A stretch of DNA of 64,000 nt from positions 186,001-250,000 of the forward strand of contig NZ_MBQE01000001.1 in NCBI RefSeq assembly GCF_001696535.1, given 5' to 3'. The notes under the pieces were generated by a model, which was given only the letters and a program-made list of their open reading frames with translations, was not told the DNA's origin and ran no database searches. The position numbers and the translations under genes were made by a program. The stretch comes from Stappia indica (GTDB lineage: Bacteria > Pseudomonadota > Alphaproteobacteria > Rhizobiales > Stappiaceae). Below, in pieces: positions 42,918 through 51,105 of this stretch (its first letter is position 1; each line of letters opens with the position of its first letter).

Positions 42918-43529
42918 TCACCACAGCGACTTGCGCGCCCGCTCCGGCCATTCGCGGTCGTAGGCCTCGCCGCCGACCTTGGCTTCGCTCAGGGCGGAGA
43001 GGATCGCGCCCGGCGTCGGCAGGCCGTTCGCCGCCTCCTGCGCCTCGGCGTCCCACAGGCGCGCGCGCACGATGGCCCGGGCGCACTGGAAGTAGATCGT
43101 CTCCACCTCGATCAGGATCACGCTGCGCGGCGCCTTGCCGTCGACGGCGAACTCCTCCAGCAGCTGCGGATCGGCGCTGATCGTCGCCCGTCCGTTGATG
43201 CGCAGCGTCGTGCCGCTGCCGGGAATGAGGAACAGCAGCGCCACGCGCGGGTCGCGCACGATGTTGCGCAGCGAATCGATACGGTCGTTGCCGCGCCGGT
43301 CGGGCAGCGCCACGCGCTTCGCATCCAGGATGCGCACCACCTCGCCCCGGTCGCCGCGCGGCGAGCAGTCCAGCCCCTCCGGCCCCGCGGTCGCCAGCGC
43401 CACGAACGGCGAAGCCTTGATCAGCGCGGCATATTCGTCGCTGATCCAGTCGATTTCCTTGACCTTGGAGGCGGCCCCCGGCGTGCCGTAGAGCGTCTCG
43501 AGCTGCTCCACCGTGGTGATCGTCGTCAT
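42918..43529 (-). CDS. PPOX-class FMN-dependent flavoprotein
   Basis: A 203-residue protein of the pyridoxamine-phosphate-oxidase-like split-barrel family (MSMEG_1061-type). It has ALIKASPFVALATAGPEG near residue 34, DCSPRGDRGEVVRILD and IVRDPRVALLFLIPGSGTTL. It is likely an FMN- or F420-binding reductase; the substrate is unknown. The ATG at 43529 has GGAGAGG upstream, ruling out the longer frame. It converges with the transporter gene. Confidence 0.87.
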   Translation of the reverse strand: MTTITTVEQLETLYGTPGAASKVKEIDWISDEYAALIKASPFVALATAGPEGLDCSPRGDRGEVVRILDAKRVALPDRRGNDRIDSLRNIVRDPRVALLFLIPGSGTTLRINGRATISADPQLLEEFAVDGKAPRSVILIEVETIYFQCARAIVRARLWDAEAQEAANGLPTPGAILSALSEAKVGGEAYDREWPERARKSLW

Positions 43530-43735
43530 GCGCCTCTCCGCTCCTTCTGCTCCCCGGCCTTCTGCTCGCGGGCCGGCCCGGTCCGCGCGCAAGCTAGCAG
43601 CGGGAAGGTGCAGGCGGAAGAGCGGGCGCACTCCGCCGGACGATGACCTTGCAGGTTATTGCCGGATGGCGGCCGGCACCCGCACACTCGACGCTTCCCG
43701 GCGGCACGCACCGCCCTCAAGGACAGGAGCACCCG

Positions 43736-44308
43736 GTGTCTTGCAGGATCATCGTCACCCAGTACATCTCGCTTGACGGCATCATCGAGGACCCTGTCGG
43801 CATGGAGGCAAGCGGCCTTGGCGATTGGACCGGGCCGTTCTCGCGCGGACCCGAGGGCGACCGGCTGAAGCATGAGGAACTGTTCGCGGCCAGCGCCCTG
43901 CTGCTCGGCCGCCGAACCTATGAAGCCTTCGCCGCCGTCTGGCCGCAGGTCACCGACGACACCGGCTTCGCCGCGCGCATCAACACCCTGCCCAAGCATG
44001 TCGTCTCCGGCACGCTGGCCTCGGGCACCTGGGCGCAGACCAGCATCCTGCAAGGCGATGCGGTCCGGCAGGTCGCCGCGCTCAAGGCGTGCAGCGAAGG
44101 CGACCTTCTCGTCTATGGCAGCGCCGCGCTGCTGCACGCGCTGATCCCCGCCGGTCTCGTCGACGGCTACCGCCTGATGGTCTATCCGGTGGTGCTCGGC
44201 CGGGGAAAGACGCTGTTTCCGCAAGGCGCCGAGGTCCGCCTGCGGCTTCGCCACGTCCGGCCGTTGAACGACGGCATCGTCTGGATGGAGTACGCGGCCG
44301 CGGCCTGA
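43736..44308 (+). CDS. RibD C-terminal / dihydrofolate-reductase-like protein
   Basis: A 190-residue single-domain protein of the RibD-C/YyaP family. It begins CRIIVTQYISLDGIIEDP, then ALLLGRRTYEAFAAVWP near residue 58, and ends with the GRGKTLFPQG segment. These proteins are NADPH-dependent reductases of uncertain substrate. The GTG start at 43736 has AGGAG nine bases upstream; an in-frame ATG at 43643 has no ribosome binding site. Confidence 0.87.
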   Translation: MSCRIIVTQYISLDGIIEDPVGMEASGLGDWTGPFSRGPEGDRLKHEELFAASALLLGRRTYEAFAAVWPQVTDDTGFAARINTLPKHVVSGTLASGTWAQTSILQGDAVRQVAALKACSEGDLLVYGSAALLHALIPAGLVDGYRLMVYPVVLGRGKTLFPQGAEVRLRLRHVRPLNDGIVWMEYAAAA

Positions 44309-44332
44309 AAAATGCTCGCACCACGCGCAACG

Positions 44333-44367
44333 AAAAAGGGGCAGGCGCCGCATGGCCCCTGCCCCTT
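44333..44367 (-). terminator. Terminator of the cyclophilin/coaD operon
   Basis: AAGGGGCAGG and CCTGCCCCTT form a 10-bp stem. On the minus strand the stem runs into TTTCG (five T including the stem end). It lies about 55 bases after the stop of the minus-strand cyclophilin gene and faces the end of the plus-strand reductase gene. Confidence 0.6.
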
Positions 44368-44422
44368 CCTGTTCGCAAGTGTTCGCGCGTCTGTTGTTCG
44401 CGCGTCTGTGCGCGGGCGCGCG

Positions 44423-44896
44423 TTACGCGATGTCGGCCGCGACCTTCATCGAGACGATCTTGTCCGGGTTCTGCACCGGCTCGCCGCGCTTGATCTTGTC
44501 GACATTCTCCATGCCCTCGATCACCTCGCCCCAGACCGTGTACTGGCGGTCGAGGAAGCGGGCGTCGTTGAAGCAGATGAAGAACTGGCTGTCGCCGGAG
44601 TTCGGGTCCTGGGCGCGGGCCATCGAGCAGGTGCCGCGCACATGCGGCTCGGCGTTGAACTCGGCGCGCAGCTTCTTGCCCGAACCGCCGGTGCCGGTGC
44701 CGCGCGGGCAGCCGGTCTGGGCCATGAAGCCCTCGATCACGCGGTGGAAGACGATGCCGTCGTAAAAGCCCTCGCGCGCCAGCTCCTTGATGCGGGCGAC
44801 GTGGTTCGGCGCAAGGTCCGGGCGCAAGTTGATGACGACCTGGCCCTGGGTGGTTTCCATCACCAGCGTGTTTTCTGCATCCTTGTAGTCGGCCAC
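44423..44896 (-). CDS. ppiB: Cytoplasmic cyclophilin-type peptidyl-prolyl isomerase
   Basis: A 157-residue cyclophilin without a signal peptide. It catalyses cis-trans isomerisation of X-Pro bonds. Active-site features are FHRVIEGFMAQTGCP near residue 50, the Gln/Phe of SQFFICFND near residue 100, and WGEVIEGMENVDKI. The GTG start at 44896 is preceded by AAGGAGA. The gene is 50 bases downstream of a paralogous periplasmic copy. Confidence 0.93.
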   Translation of the reverse strand: MADYKDAENTLVMETTQGQVVINLRPDLAPNHVARIKELAREGFYDGIVFHRVIEGFMAQTGCPRGTGTGGSGKKLRAEFNAEPHVRGTCSMARAQDPNSGDSQFFICFNDARFLDRQYTVWGEVIEGMENVDKIKRGEPVQNPDKIVSMKVAADIA

Positions 44897-44946
44897 CCTC
44901 GGTCTCCTTCGTATGTTCGTGGAATCTGTGTGCGGTGTTCGTAACG

Positions 44947-45489
44947 TCAGTTGGCGTCGGCGGCAACGCGCATGCGCACGATCTTGTCCGGGTTCTGCAC
45001 CGGCTCGCCGCGCTTGATGTTGTCGACGAATTCCATGCCCTCGACCACTTCGCCGAAGACCGTGTACTGGCGGTTCAGCCATTCGCCGTCGGCGAACATG
45101 ATGAAGAACTGCGAATTGGCGCTGTCCGGGCTCTGCGAGCGGGCCATGCCGAGCGTGCCGCGGCGGAACGGCTCGGGCGAGAATTCCGCCTTCAGGTCCG
45201 GCAGGTCGGACCCGCCCATGCCGGTGCCGGTCGGATCGCCCGTCTGGGCCATGAAGCCGTCGATCACCCGGTGAAAGACGATGCCGTCATAGAATCCCTT
45301 GCGTGCCAGCTCCTTGATGCGCGCGACGTGGTTCGGCGCAAGGTCGGGGCGCAGGCGGATCACCACCTGCCCGTCCTTCAGGTCGAGCAGCAGCGTGTTT
45401 TCGGGATCGGTCGACTGGGCGCCGGCCGGCGACAGGCCGACGACGGCGGCAAGGACGAGCGCGGAAAGGAACGAAAGCAGGCGTGCCAT
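44947..45489 (-). CDS. Periplasmic cyclophilin-type peptidyl-prolyl isomerase
   Basis: A 180-residue cyclophilin with a Sec signal peptide (LLSFLSALVLAAVVGLSPAGA, ~residue 24). It has the same core as the neighbouring cytoplasmic enzyme, with FHRVIDGFMAQTGDP and SQFFIMFAD. The pair arose by duplication, and one copy gained export. It lies 35 bases after coaD and is probably co-transcribed with it. Confidence 0.93.
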   Translation of the reverse strand: MARLLSFLSALVLAAVVGLSPAGAQSTDPENTLLLDLKDGQVVIRLRPDLAPNHVARIKELARKGFYDGIVFHRVIDGFMAQTGDPTGTGMGGSDLPDLKAEFSPEPFRRGTLGMARSQSPDSANSQFFIMFADGEWLNRQYTVFGEVVEGMEFVDNIKRGEPVQNPDKIVRMRVAADAN

Positions 45490-45524
45490 GGAAGGAAAGT
45501 CTCCCTCAACGGGGGTTGGAACTC

Positions 45525-46031
45525 TCAGCGCGGGTCCGCCAGCCGCTCGGCCAGGCGTTCCGCGACATGAGCCGGAACGAAATGGCGGACATCGCCGCCC
45601 ATCCTGGCGATCTGCCTGACCAGCGTGGCGGTGATGTGGCGGACTTCCGGCGAGGCCGGCAGGAACACCGTCTGCACTTCCGGCGCCAGCGAGCGGTTCA
45701 TGCCCGCCATCTGCATTTCGTAGTCGAGATCGGTCCCGTCGCGCAGGCCCCGCACCAGGAAGGCGGCGCCGTTGCGCCTTGCCGTCTCAATGACCAGGTC
45801 GTCGAAGGAAATCACCTCGATGCGCGCCGCATCCGCCGCGCCGAAGGCCTCGCGCGCGACGCGGGCGATCATCTCCACCCGCTCCTCGAAGGCGAACATC
45901 GGCGACTTGCCGGGGTGGACGCCGATGGCGACGACCACCTTGTCGGCAAGGTCGAGCGCGTGGCGCAGAATGTCGACATGACCGTTGGTGACGGGGTCGA
46001 ACGAGCCGGGATAGAGCGCGGTGCGTGTCAT
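45525..46031 (-). CDS. coaD: Phosphopantetheine adenylyltransferase
   Basis: Fourth step of coenzyme A synthesis. The 168-residue nucleotidyltransferase has the signature [17 protein letters not shown] at residues ~5-21, with the family (T/H)xGH-type motif, and [14 protein letters not shown] near residue 91. The length is standard. In related Alphaproteobacteria it often follows gyrA; here gyrA is 6.5 kb away and divergently oriented. Confidence 0.95.
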   Translation of the reverse strand: MTRTALYPGSFDPVTNGHVDILRHALDLADKVVVAIGVHPGKSPMFAFEERVEMIARVAREAFGAADAARIEVISFDDLVIETARRNGAAFLVRGLRDGTDLDYEMQMAGMNRSLAPEVQTVFLPASPEVRHITATLVRQIARMGGDVRHFVPAHVAERLAERLADPR

Positions 46032-46143
46032 GCCGCCGATGTACAGGGCTCGCTGCCGTCAGGCAAGCGGGACGAAAGGCAGGGATGGCGGCTTATCTAA
46101 AGGGCAGGACGCGATCCGCAGTGCGCGACCACCCCCTTATTGT

Positions 46144-47331
46144 TCATCGCAAGCCAAATTCAGCTATCAGCCCTGGGCGCGCCGCCAGCAACATCTCAAG
46201 GTGGCTATCCGGCCACATCTCTATTCTGAGTGCCCGATCCGATTGTCCATGCTTCTCAATGGCCTCCACAGCATCTGTCGTGAAACGACCGCTAGTCGCA
46301 ATAATGAGAACATCGACACGCGGCGGCTCCCATAAGCTCATCTGCTCTTTAAGCAAGCTAATTTCGGACGTCGAAACGCTTTTTACCAACCAGTGCTTGC
46401 ACTGAATAATGACTCTTGTCCGAATATGACCGGACAAACCATCCTTTGTGAGACGAACCACCGATAAATCGCGCCCCTTGTCGGCAGCACGTGTCTGCGT
46501 CAACCACTCCGGGTTCTCATATCCAGGTTCTCCGGAAATAAGTGCGAAAATCACACGCTCGAACTCTTCATCCGTTAGTTTCGCCCAATTGAGTTTGGTC
46601 GGAATAGGTCCTGTTGGCTTGCTAGCGACTAATTCACCGATATCGCTGATGTCGACAGGTATTGGATCATCTTGCCCATACAGATTTTTTCGTAGACTCG
46701 CCTTAGCTGACGGCCAATCAAACCGCTCAATGTCATTGAAATCACAAATTAAACCGAAATGAAGATGCCGATCCATATCACTCCAGCCGTCAGGACGCGG
46801 CATGCTACTCCCAATGAGCGTGGAAATTTCTTTGTAGTGATTACGCAGCTGGGATAGAGCCTGCTCAGGCATCGGCTCGCGCGGGTCCAATGCTTCCACT
46901 TCAGGTCGGATTGTGCGGATCAAGCCGTCAATCTTATCGATAGCTTGATCCAAAGCCGTTTTCACCAACTCTCGCCGCTTTCGGTTAAACCTAAACCGAT
47001 ATTCACGTAGGTTGTAGGAGGGCTCCTCTAGCGATCTCTCGAAGGCAGCTGCTGCACTAGGCTCCCCTAATTCACAGCAATCCAGCCGGCTCTGTGCGAT
47101 CTCATCAAGATCCAAAAAACCAAGCTTAAGCGCCCAACCATCAATGGCAGGCATATGTTCGGAGATGGCACCTGCTGCTCGGCATTTGTCTTCATAAGCC
47201 GCGTTAGGCCCAAAGCAAATGCCGGATGGGATTAGACCTTCAATTTCGTTACATAATCTCTCAAGCTTTACGAGATTAGCCTCGATAGCTTCAAATTGCT
47301 CAAGTGCTTTGGTAAATGTAGCCGCCTGCAT
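46144..47331 (-). CDS. Mrr-type restriction endonuclease-like protein (orphan)
   Basis: A protein of about 395 residues. The C-terminal third has a restriction-endonuclease-like fold: DEEFERVIFALISGEPG, then KGRDLSVVRL and VIIQCKHW, giving the D...QxK catalytic pattern of Mrr_cat domains, and DVLIIATSGRFTTDAVE. The N-terminal two thirds are helical and unrecognised. Base composition is clearly AT-richer than its surroundings and codon use differs, so it is probably acquired. The start is uncertain: ATG 47331 has GAGGGG upstream, while ATG 47373 overlaps the stop of a gene remnant. There is no methylase or partner gene. Confidence 0.75.
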   Translation of the reverse strand: MQAATFTKALEQFEAIEANLVKLERLCNEIEGLIPSGICFGPNAAYEDKCRAAGAISEHMPAIDGWALKLGFLDLDEIAQSRLDCCELGEPSAAAAFERSLEEPSYNLREYRFRFNRKRRELVKTALDQAIDKIDGLIRTIRPEVEALDPREPMPEQALSQLRNHYKEISTLIGSSMPRPDGWSDMDRHLHFGLICDFNDIERFDWPSAKASLRKNLYGQDDPIPVDISDIGELVASKPTGPIPTKLNWAKLTDEEFERVIFALISGEPGYENPEWLTQTRAADKGRDLSVVRLTKDGLSGHIRTRVIIQCKHWLVKSVSTSEISLLKEQMSLWEPPRVDVLIIATSGRFTTDAVEAIEKHGQSDRALRIEMWPDSHLEMLLAARPGLIAEFGLR

Positions 47332-47373
47332 AGCCTCAACCCCTCGCAAAACCAAAAAAGATAGTATCCACAT

Positions 47374-47502
47374 CAGTTGTAATCAAAAATTGCGTCGAAA
47401 GCCGCGTCTCTTGCAAGTGGCCAGCTAAAGCCACTGGCAAGTAAAATCCCCCCATTCAGTCTGGTCAGCTCTGGCAAAAGCAAGCGGTTCACGAGTGAAT
47501 AG
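47374..47502 (-). pseudogene. C-terminal remnant of an unrecognised gene
   Basis: On the minus strand a frame ending at the TGA that overlaps ATG 47373 encodes a protein-like tail (ELTRLNGGILLASGF followed by WPLARDAAFDAIFDYN). Upstream of about 47502 the same frame turns into antisense of the SDR remnant. Composition matches the low-GC Mrr gene. It looks like the truncated 3' end of a gene that arrived together with the nuclease. Family not identified. Confidence 0.4.
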
Positions 47503-47619
47503 ACACCACGACGCCATCGACCGGCTGAAGTCGCAAGCATGGTCGCCTGGCTCGCCGACCCCGAGGCCGGCTTCGTCACCGGGGCGATGCACACGATCGA
47601 CGGCGGCTTCGGTGCCTGA
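47503..47619 (+). pseudogene. Short-chain dehydrogenase, C-terminal fragment
   Basis: The plus frame from 47503 encodes RPAEVASMVAWLADPEAG and then FVTGAMHTIDGGFGA before TGA. This is the standard C-terminus of SDR oxidoreductases (P-E-E-V-A...L-A-S...TG...-DGG). The rest of the gene, some 220 codons, is missing, and low-GC DNA begins immediately upstream. The fragment marks the right edge of the inserted segment. Confidence 0.75.
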
Positions 47620-47699
47620 CGATCTCGCCGTGAGTTGATCGGGCGCGGGACGGGCCTTTGCCTACCCCGCGCCCTGCAGGCACAACGAGGGTTATTCCG

Positions 47700-48248
47700 T
47701 CAGCTCCCCGTGAGCTCCATGAAGCGGATGCGGTTGCTGAACGGGTCGATGACCTGCAGTTCCAGCCGCCCGTCCTGCTCCTCCAGCCCCGGCTTCATGT
47801 AGCGGTAGTCCTTCGCCTGCAGCTCCCGGTGCAGCTCGCGGATGCCGGTCATGTAGACGCACATGTTGCCGCCGGGCGTGGCATCGCCCGCATGTTCCGA
47901 CAGGTGCAGCCGCACCCCGGAGCGCGAGATCTGCATATAGAGCGGAAAATTCTCGCCGTAGCGGTGCTCCCAGTCGAGCGAAAAGCCCAGAAAGCCGACA
48001 TAGAACTCGTTCGCCTTGGCGACGTCGAAGATGCGGACGATCGGCACTGTCTGGTCGAGGCGGATGGTCTCGCGGCTCTCGGCCGCCTCGCCCTCCCCGA
48101 TCTTCGCCGCCAGCACGTTCCAGTTGGCAAGGCCGAACTGGCGGGCGACGATTTCCAGCGCCTCGCTGTGGCTGATGGTCAGGTTTTTCTCGGCAAGAGC
48201 CTCGCGCATGGCCTTGGCCATGAGCTTCGAATGGCGATGGTCGCGCAT
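47700..48248 (-). CDS. Glyoxalase/bleomycin-resistance (VOC) family protein
   Basis: A 182-residue protein. The first ~55 residues are a helical extension (KLMAKAMREALAEKNLTISHSEALE) seen in 'glyoxalase superfamily' proteins. A VOC domain follows, with VPIVRIFDVAKANEFYVGFLGF near residue 68 and QVIDPFSNRIRFMEL at the end. It probably binds a metal and a small antibiotic-like or carbonyl ligand. Function is not predictable. Confidence 0.82.
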   Translation of the reverse strand: MRDHRHSKLMAKAMREALAEKNLTISHSEALEIVARQFGLANWNVLAAKIGEGEAAESRETIRLDQTVPIVRIFDVAKANEFYVGFLGFSLDWEHRYGENFPLYMQISRSGVRLHLSEHAGDATPGGNMCVYMTGIRELHRELQAKDYRYMKPGLEEQDGRLELQVIDPFSNRIRFMELTGS

Positions 48249-48619
48249 GTCCGTTTCCTCGTCACGGCGAAGTCTTCGTCAGCACCCGCATTACCGACGC
48301 CTTCGCCCGACGGTGGAACGGTCAGGACGCATCGTTTCGGAGGCATTCGCCATGCCCCGCCAGGTTCACGACGGGGTGCGGGCTGCCGGCTGCCTCCGGC
48401 CGGCCCCGACAATAGCGCGCAGCCCCGCCCCTGTCAGCCGGGAGCAGCAGCGTGTGAATGTTGGCCCGCGTCGGCCGTCTACACCCTCGCCTTGCACCCT
48501 GCCCCGCCGCCGATAAACTGAAGAGAGCCCAACCGAATGGCGAGACGAGACCTTGCCGATCCCGTCGACGTTCCGCACCGCCCGCCCCGTGCTCCGGCCC
48601 CGCTCTTTCGGACGAACAA
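48249..48619. other. Intergenic region right of the VOC gene
   Basis: About 370 bases without a supported gene. ORFs here are short and of biased composition. It probably contains the VOC gene promoter and decayed accessory DNA. Confidence 0.5.
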
Positions 48620-48621
48620 AA

Positions 48622-48901
48622 ATGAAAACAAAGATTTTGGACATTTGGGCGCTACCCCGACCACAAGAACGGAGACAACCTTTTCGTCCTGGACGTGGGC
48701 GACCTCGGCGACATGGCTCAAAAGACGAGAATGCCGGCGAAAGTCGTCTCTTCCGATGGCGAGCATGAAATACCCTGCGAGATATATAGGCCGCGTCTAA
48801 ACAATGAATTCGAGATTCCGCGTCTCCACGTGCGGGCGGCAAGCCATCTGGGCTTGAAGCAGGCCATGAAGGTTGGAGATTTCGTGATCCTTGAGGACTG
48901 A
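48622..48901 (+). pseudogene. Small gene of unknown family, possibly frameshifted
   Basis: The frame ending at 48901 reads protein-like text from just after a TGA near 48620 (YPDHKNGDNLFVLDVG, HEIPCEIYRPRLNNEFEIP, LKQAMKVGDFVILED). The first in-frame start is only a GTG at 48695, in mid-domain. A different frame offers ATG 48622 (MKTKILDIWALP). A single frameshift around 48640-48655 would join them into a ~92-residue protein. It may instead be a genuine 68-residue protein from the GTG. AT-richer than neighbours. Confidence 0.4.
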
Positions 48902-49054
48902 TCGCGCCCGGGAGCCCTCTTTGGGGTGCGCCTTGCTGGACGGCAAACAGGACCGAGCCCCTGCAGCGTCGCATCTTGGACGCCGAGCCCGTCGTTTCCC
49001 GGCCACCGCCAGTGCTTTGCAATTGTTGCCGTAAAGTCACTTCTCGCGAATTTA

Positions 49055-49083
49055 TTTAACTCGCCCCGCTTTTCTGCTAGACT
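49055..49083 (+). promoter_or_regulatory. Candidate sigma-70-like promoter
   Basis: TTTAAC (49055-49060), a 17-base spacer and TAGACT (49078-49083) lie 30 bases before the ATG at 49114, in an AT-rich patch. Hexamer matches are moderate. Confidence 0.4.
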
Positions 49084-49113
49084 GTTGCTCATAAGCACAA
49101 GGAGGCGCAGGAC

Positions 49114-49404
49114 ATGCGTGGCATTGCAGCTTTGGGCCTTGGCGGCCTTGCCGCCATTGCCATCTCCGTCGCCGTCGGCGGTTTGAACTTCGGCCCCGGT
49201 CATCAGATCAACACGGCGCAGAAGGGCGATCGCATGGCGCGCACGGTGCAGGTCGCCTGCGCCGCCGGCACCATGCAGGACGCCGCGCAGGGATGTGCGG
49301 ACCTTGCCCGCAGCATCGATCCGGCCGCCGCGCCCGCCTGGCGCACCATCGCGACCCGGGACGGCACCACCACCGTTCTCGCGCGCAGCCGCGTTTCGGA
49401 GTGA
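49114..49404 (+). CDS. Small exported protein with paired cysteines (1 of 3)
   Basis: A 96-residue protein. It has an N-terminal hydrophobic signal or anchor (IAALGLGGLAAIAISVAVGG), then VACAAGTMQDAAQGCADLA with two cysteines 13 residues apart, and a C-terminal RTIATRDGTTTVLAR. AAGGAGG is well placed before the ATG. The C-terminal layout (Cys...CAxL...TTVLxR) resembles the third small protein at 50360. Unknown family; extracytoplasmic location expected. Confidence 0.72.
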   Translation: MRGIAALGLGGLAAIAISVAVGGLNFGPGHQINTAQKGDRMARTVQVACAAGTMQDAAQGCADLARSIDPAAAPAWRTIATRDGTTTVLARSRVSE

Positions 49405-49935
49405 TCCGGTCTTCCTGACCTCGGACCTCTCCCGGCTGGCCGCGCTGCGCATACGGCACGGCCAGTCCTCAGCAGCGTGACGGCGGGCTCCCCGACCCGC
49501 CGTCACCACTCCCTGCCGCAAGACACCCCCTCATTCCGTTTCCTGCGATCCGGCCGCGCGCGCTCACTTGGCCCTCACCGGCTCTTCACCTTCGCGCGAG
49601 CGTGGACGATTGCGCGCCATTTGCGCCGTCCCGCGTCTTGTCCGCGCCCCGGCGCTCCCCATCTGACCAGACAGGGTTGCAAGGGGATGCGCGCCGCGCT
49701 CCCCCGGCTGGACCGGTGCAAGGCCGGTCGCGGGCAGAAGGCAGGACCGTTTCGCATCTGCGAAGCGTCCGAACCGCCGAAAGGCCATGCGATGGACGCA
49801 TGGCTGGCATGCGAAAGCATGCCCGGCTTACCGGCAACTCGCTGCAATCGTTCACAAAAGCAGCACAGGCCGTTCACGGAATGCTGAACCGGCGAAGTCT
49901 TGCCAATCCCGGCGAGACAATCCATATGGCGGTGC
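49405..49935. other. Intergenic region between small exported-protein genes
   Basis: About 530 bases. It contains a perfect 11-bp hairpin at 49477-49506 (GTGACGGCGGG with CCCGCCGTCAC, 8-base loop) without a T-tract, probably the 3' end of the preceding message. ORFs on either strand here lack family features or ribosome binding sites. Confidence 0.6.
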
Positions 49936-50280
49936 ATGATGACGATTCACAAAATTCATCAGCTATCGACTCCGATCGCCCTGTGGGGCGCCGGCGTCGT
50001 GCTGCTTGTCGCCACGCTCGGGGTTGGATTGGCCGCCTCGGATGTCGACGCCGCGGCGGAAACCGCTGCCAATATGCAACTTTCTGCCCGCGAGCACGTT
50101 ATCTCGGCAGGCAAGGACGAGCGTGTCATCGCAAAGACCATCGAAGCGGTCTGCGGCGGCATCATCTTCCGGGAAGAGGATCCCGATTGCTTCGCCGGCC
50201 CCCCGCCGCAGAAGCATCCGGTGATCGCCGAGCCGGCGACGGGCAACCAGGCGCTGCCGGTGCAACCCTCCGGATCGTGA
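49936..50280 (+). CDS. Small exported protein with paired cysteines (2 of 3)
   Basis: A protein of about 114 residues (ATG 49936 or 49939). A transmembrane or signal segment (IALWGAGVVLLVATLGVGLAA) is followed by a helical part, then VCGGIIFREEDPDCFAG, which places two cysteines 13 residues apart, and a Pro-rich tail. The same size, topology and cysteine spacing as the gene at 49114 suggest a related family. The ribosome binding site is weak. Unknown function. Confidence 0.65.
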   Translation: MMTIHKIHQLSTPIALWGAGVVLLVATLGVGLAASDVDAAAETAANMQLSAREHVISAGKDERVIAKTIEAVCGGIIFREEDPDCFAGPPPQKHPVIAEPATGNQALPVQPSGS

Positions 50281-50359
50281 TCCGCGTCACGGTTTCCTTG
50301 CCCGTTATGCCTCAATGTGGGGCCATCGAAGAACGGTAATAAGCAGGGACGTGACGACA

Positions 50360-50710
50360 ATGACCTTCATTCACGATCATGGCGAACAGCACGCTAACCG
50401 CATGCGGGATCTGGCGATTGCCGGCGTCGCCGCTCTGGCCGTGTTCGGCGGCATCGCAAGCATCGCCCACACCGTCCAGACGGCGTCCGCCGGCGCCGCA
50501 GTGACCGAGATGGCGGCCCCGAAGACCGACCGCGGCGCCTCCGCGCTGCCGATGGAATGCGAGGGCCAGACCTGGGGCCACTGGTCGGCGACCTGTGCCG
50601 CAGCGCTGAGCGGCAACAAGGGCATGCGCCAGGTGCAGTTCACCACCGTCGAGACCCGCCAGCCGGCCGCCAACACCTCGGTTCTGGAGCGCGTTCCGTC
50701 CAGCTCCTGA
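50360..50710 (+). CDS. Small exported protein with paired cysteines (3 of 3)
   Basis: A 116-residue protein. It has a short cytoplasmic start, a hydrophobic segment (DLAIAGVAALAVFGGIASIA), then MECEGQTWGHWSATCAAAL, with two cysteines 12 residues apart, and a C-terminal FTTVETRQP..TSVLERV. The tail aligns with that of the protein at 49114. The ATG at 50360 is preceded by CAGGGAC; an in-frame GTG at 50351 is possible. Unknown family. Confidence 0.68.
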   Translation: MTFIHDHGEQHANRMRDLAIAGVAALAVFGGIASIAHTVQTASAGAAVTEMAAPKTDRGASALPMECEGQTWGHWSATCAAALSGNKGMRQVQFTTVETRQPAANTSVLERVPSSS

Positions 50711-50935
50711 TCCCGCGCGCCGCATGCCGGCGAGCGGAGACTAGAACGGGCGCCGCATGCCGGCGGTCCGATACTGCAAAAGGCGACGCTCTGCACCCCG
50801 CAGGCGTCGCCTTTGCCGTTTTGAGCCTTCGTTCGCACTTCCCCGCATCGGCAACAATCACGGCTCCGTGATCGCCCTAGAATCGCATAGCCTTGGCGCA
50901 ACGTTCCGCAACCGGACCCGCAAAGGCTTCGCCCG

Positions 50936-51094
50936 ATGTTTCTCGCCGCCCTCTTTGCCCTGCTGTTCGCGGCCCTTGCCGCCGCTGCCTTCGGCCCCAT
51001 GCGCCTTGCGGGGCTGTTGACCGCGGCCAGCTTCCTCGCGGCCGTGCTGGTCTACCTGCATCACGCGACCGATCCGCTGCCGCTGTCGTTCTGA
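50936..51094 (+). CDS. DUF5993-type small membrane protein
   Basis: A 52-residue, almost wholly hydrophobic protein (MFLAALFALLFAALAAAAFG, then a second helix ending LVYLHHATDPLPLSF). Small proteins of this type (DUF5993) are typically encoded directly before dsbB, as here with an 11-base gap. Probably a membrane accessory of disulfide formation (inference from context). Confidence 0.78.
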   Translation: MFLAALFALLFAALAAAAFGPMRLAGLLTAASFLAAVLVYLHHATDPLPLSF

Positions 51095-51105
51095 AGGGGC
51101 ACGCC

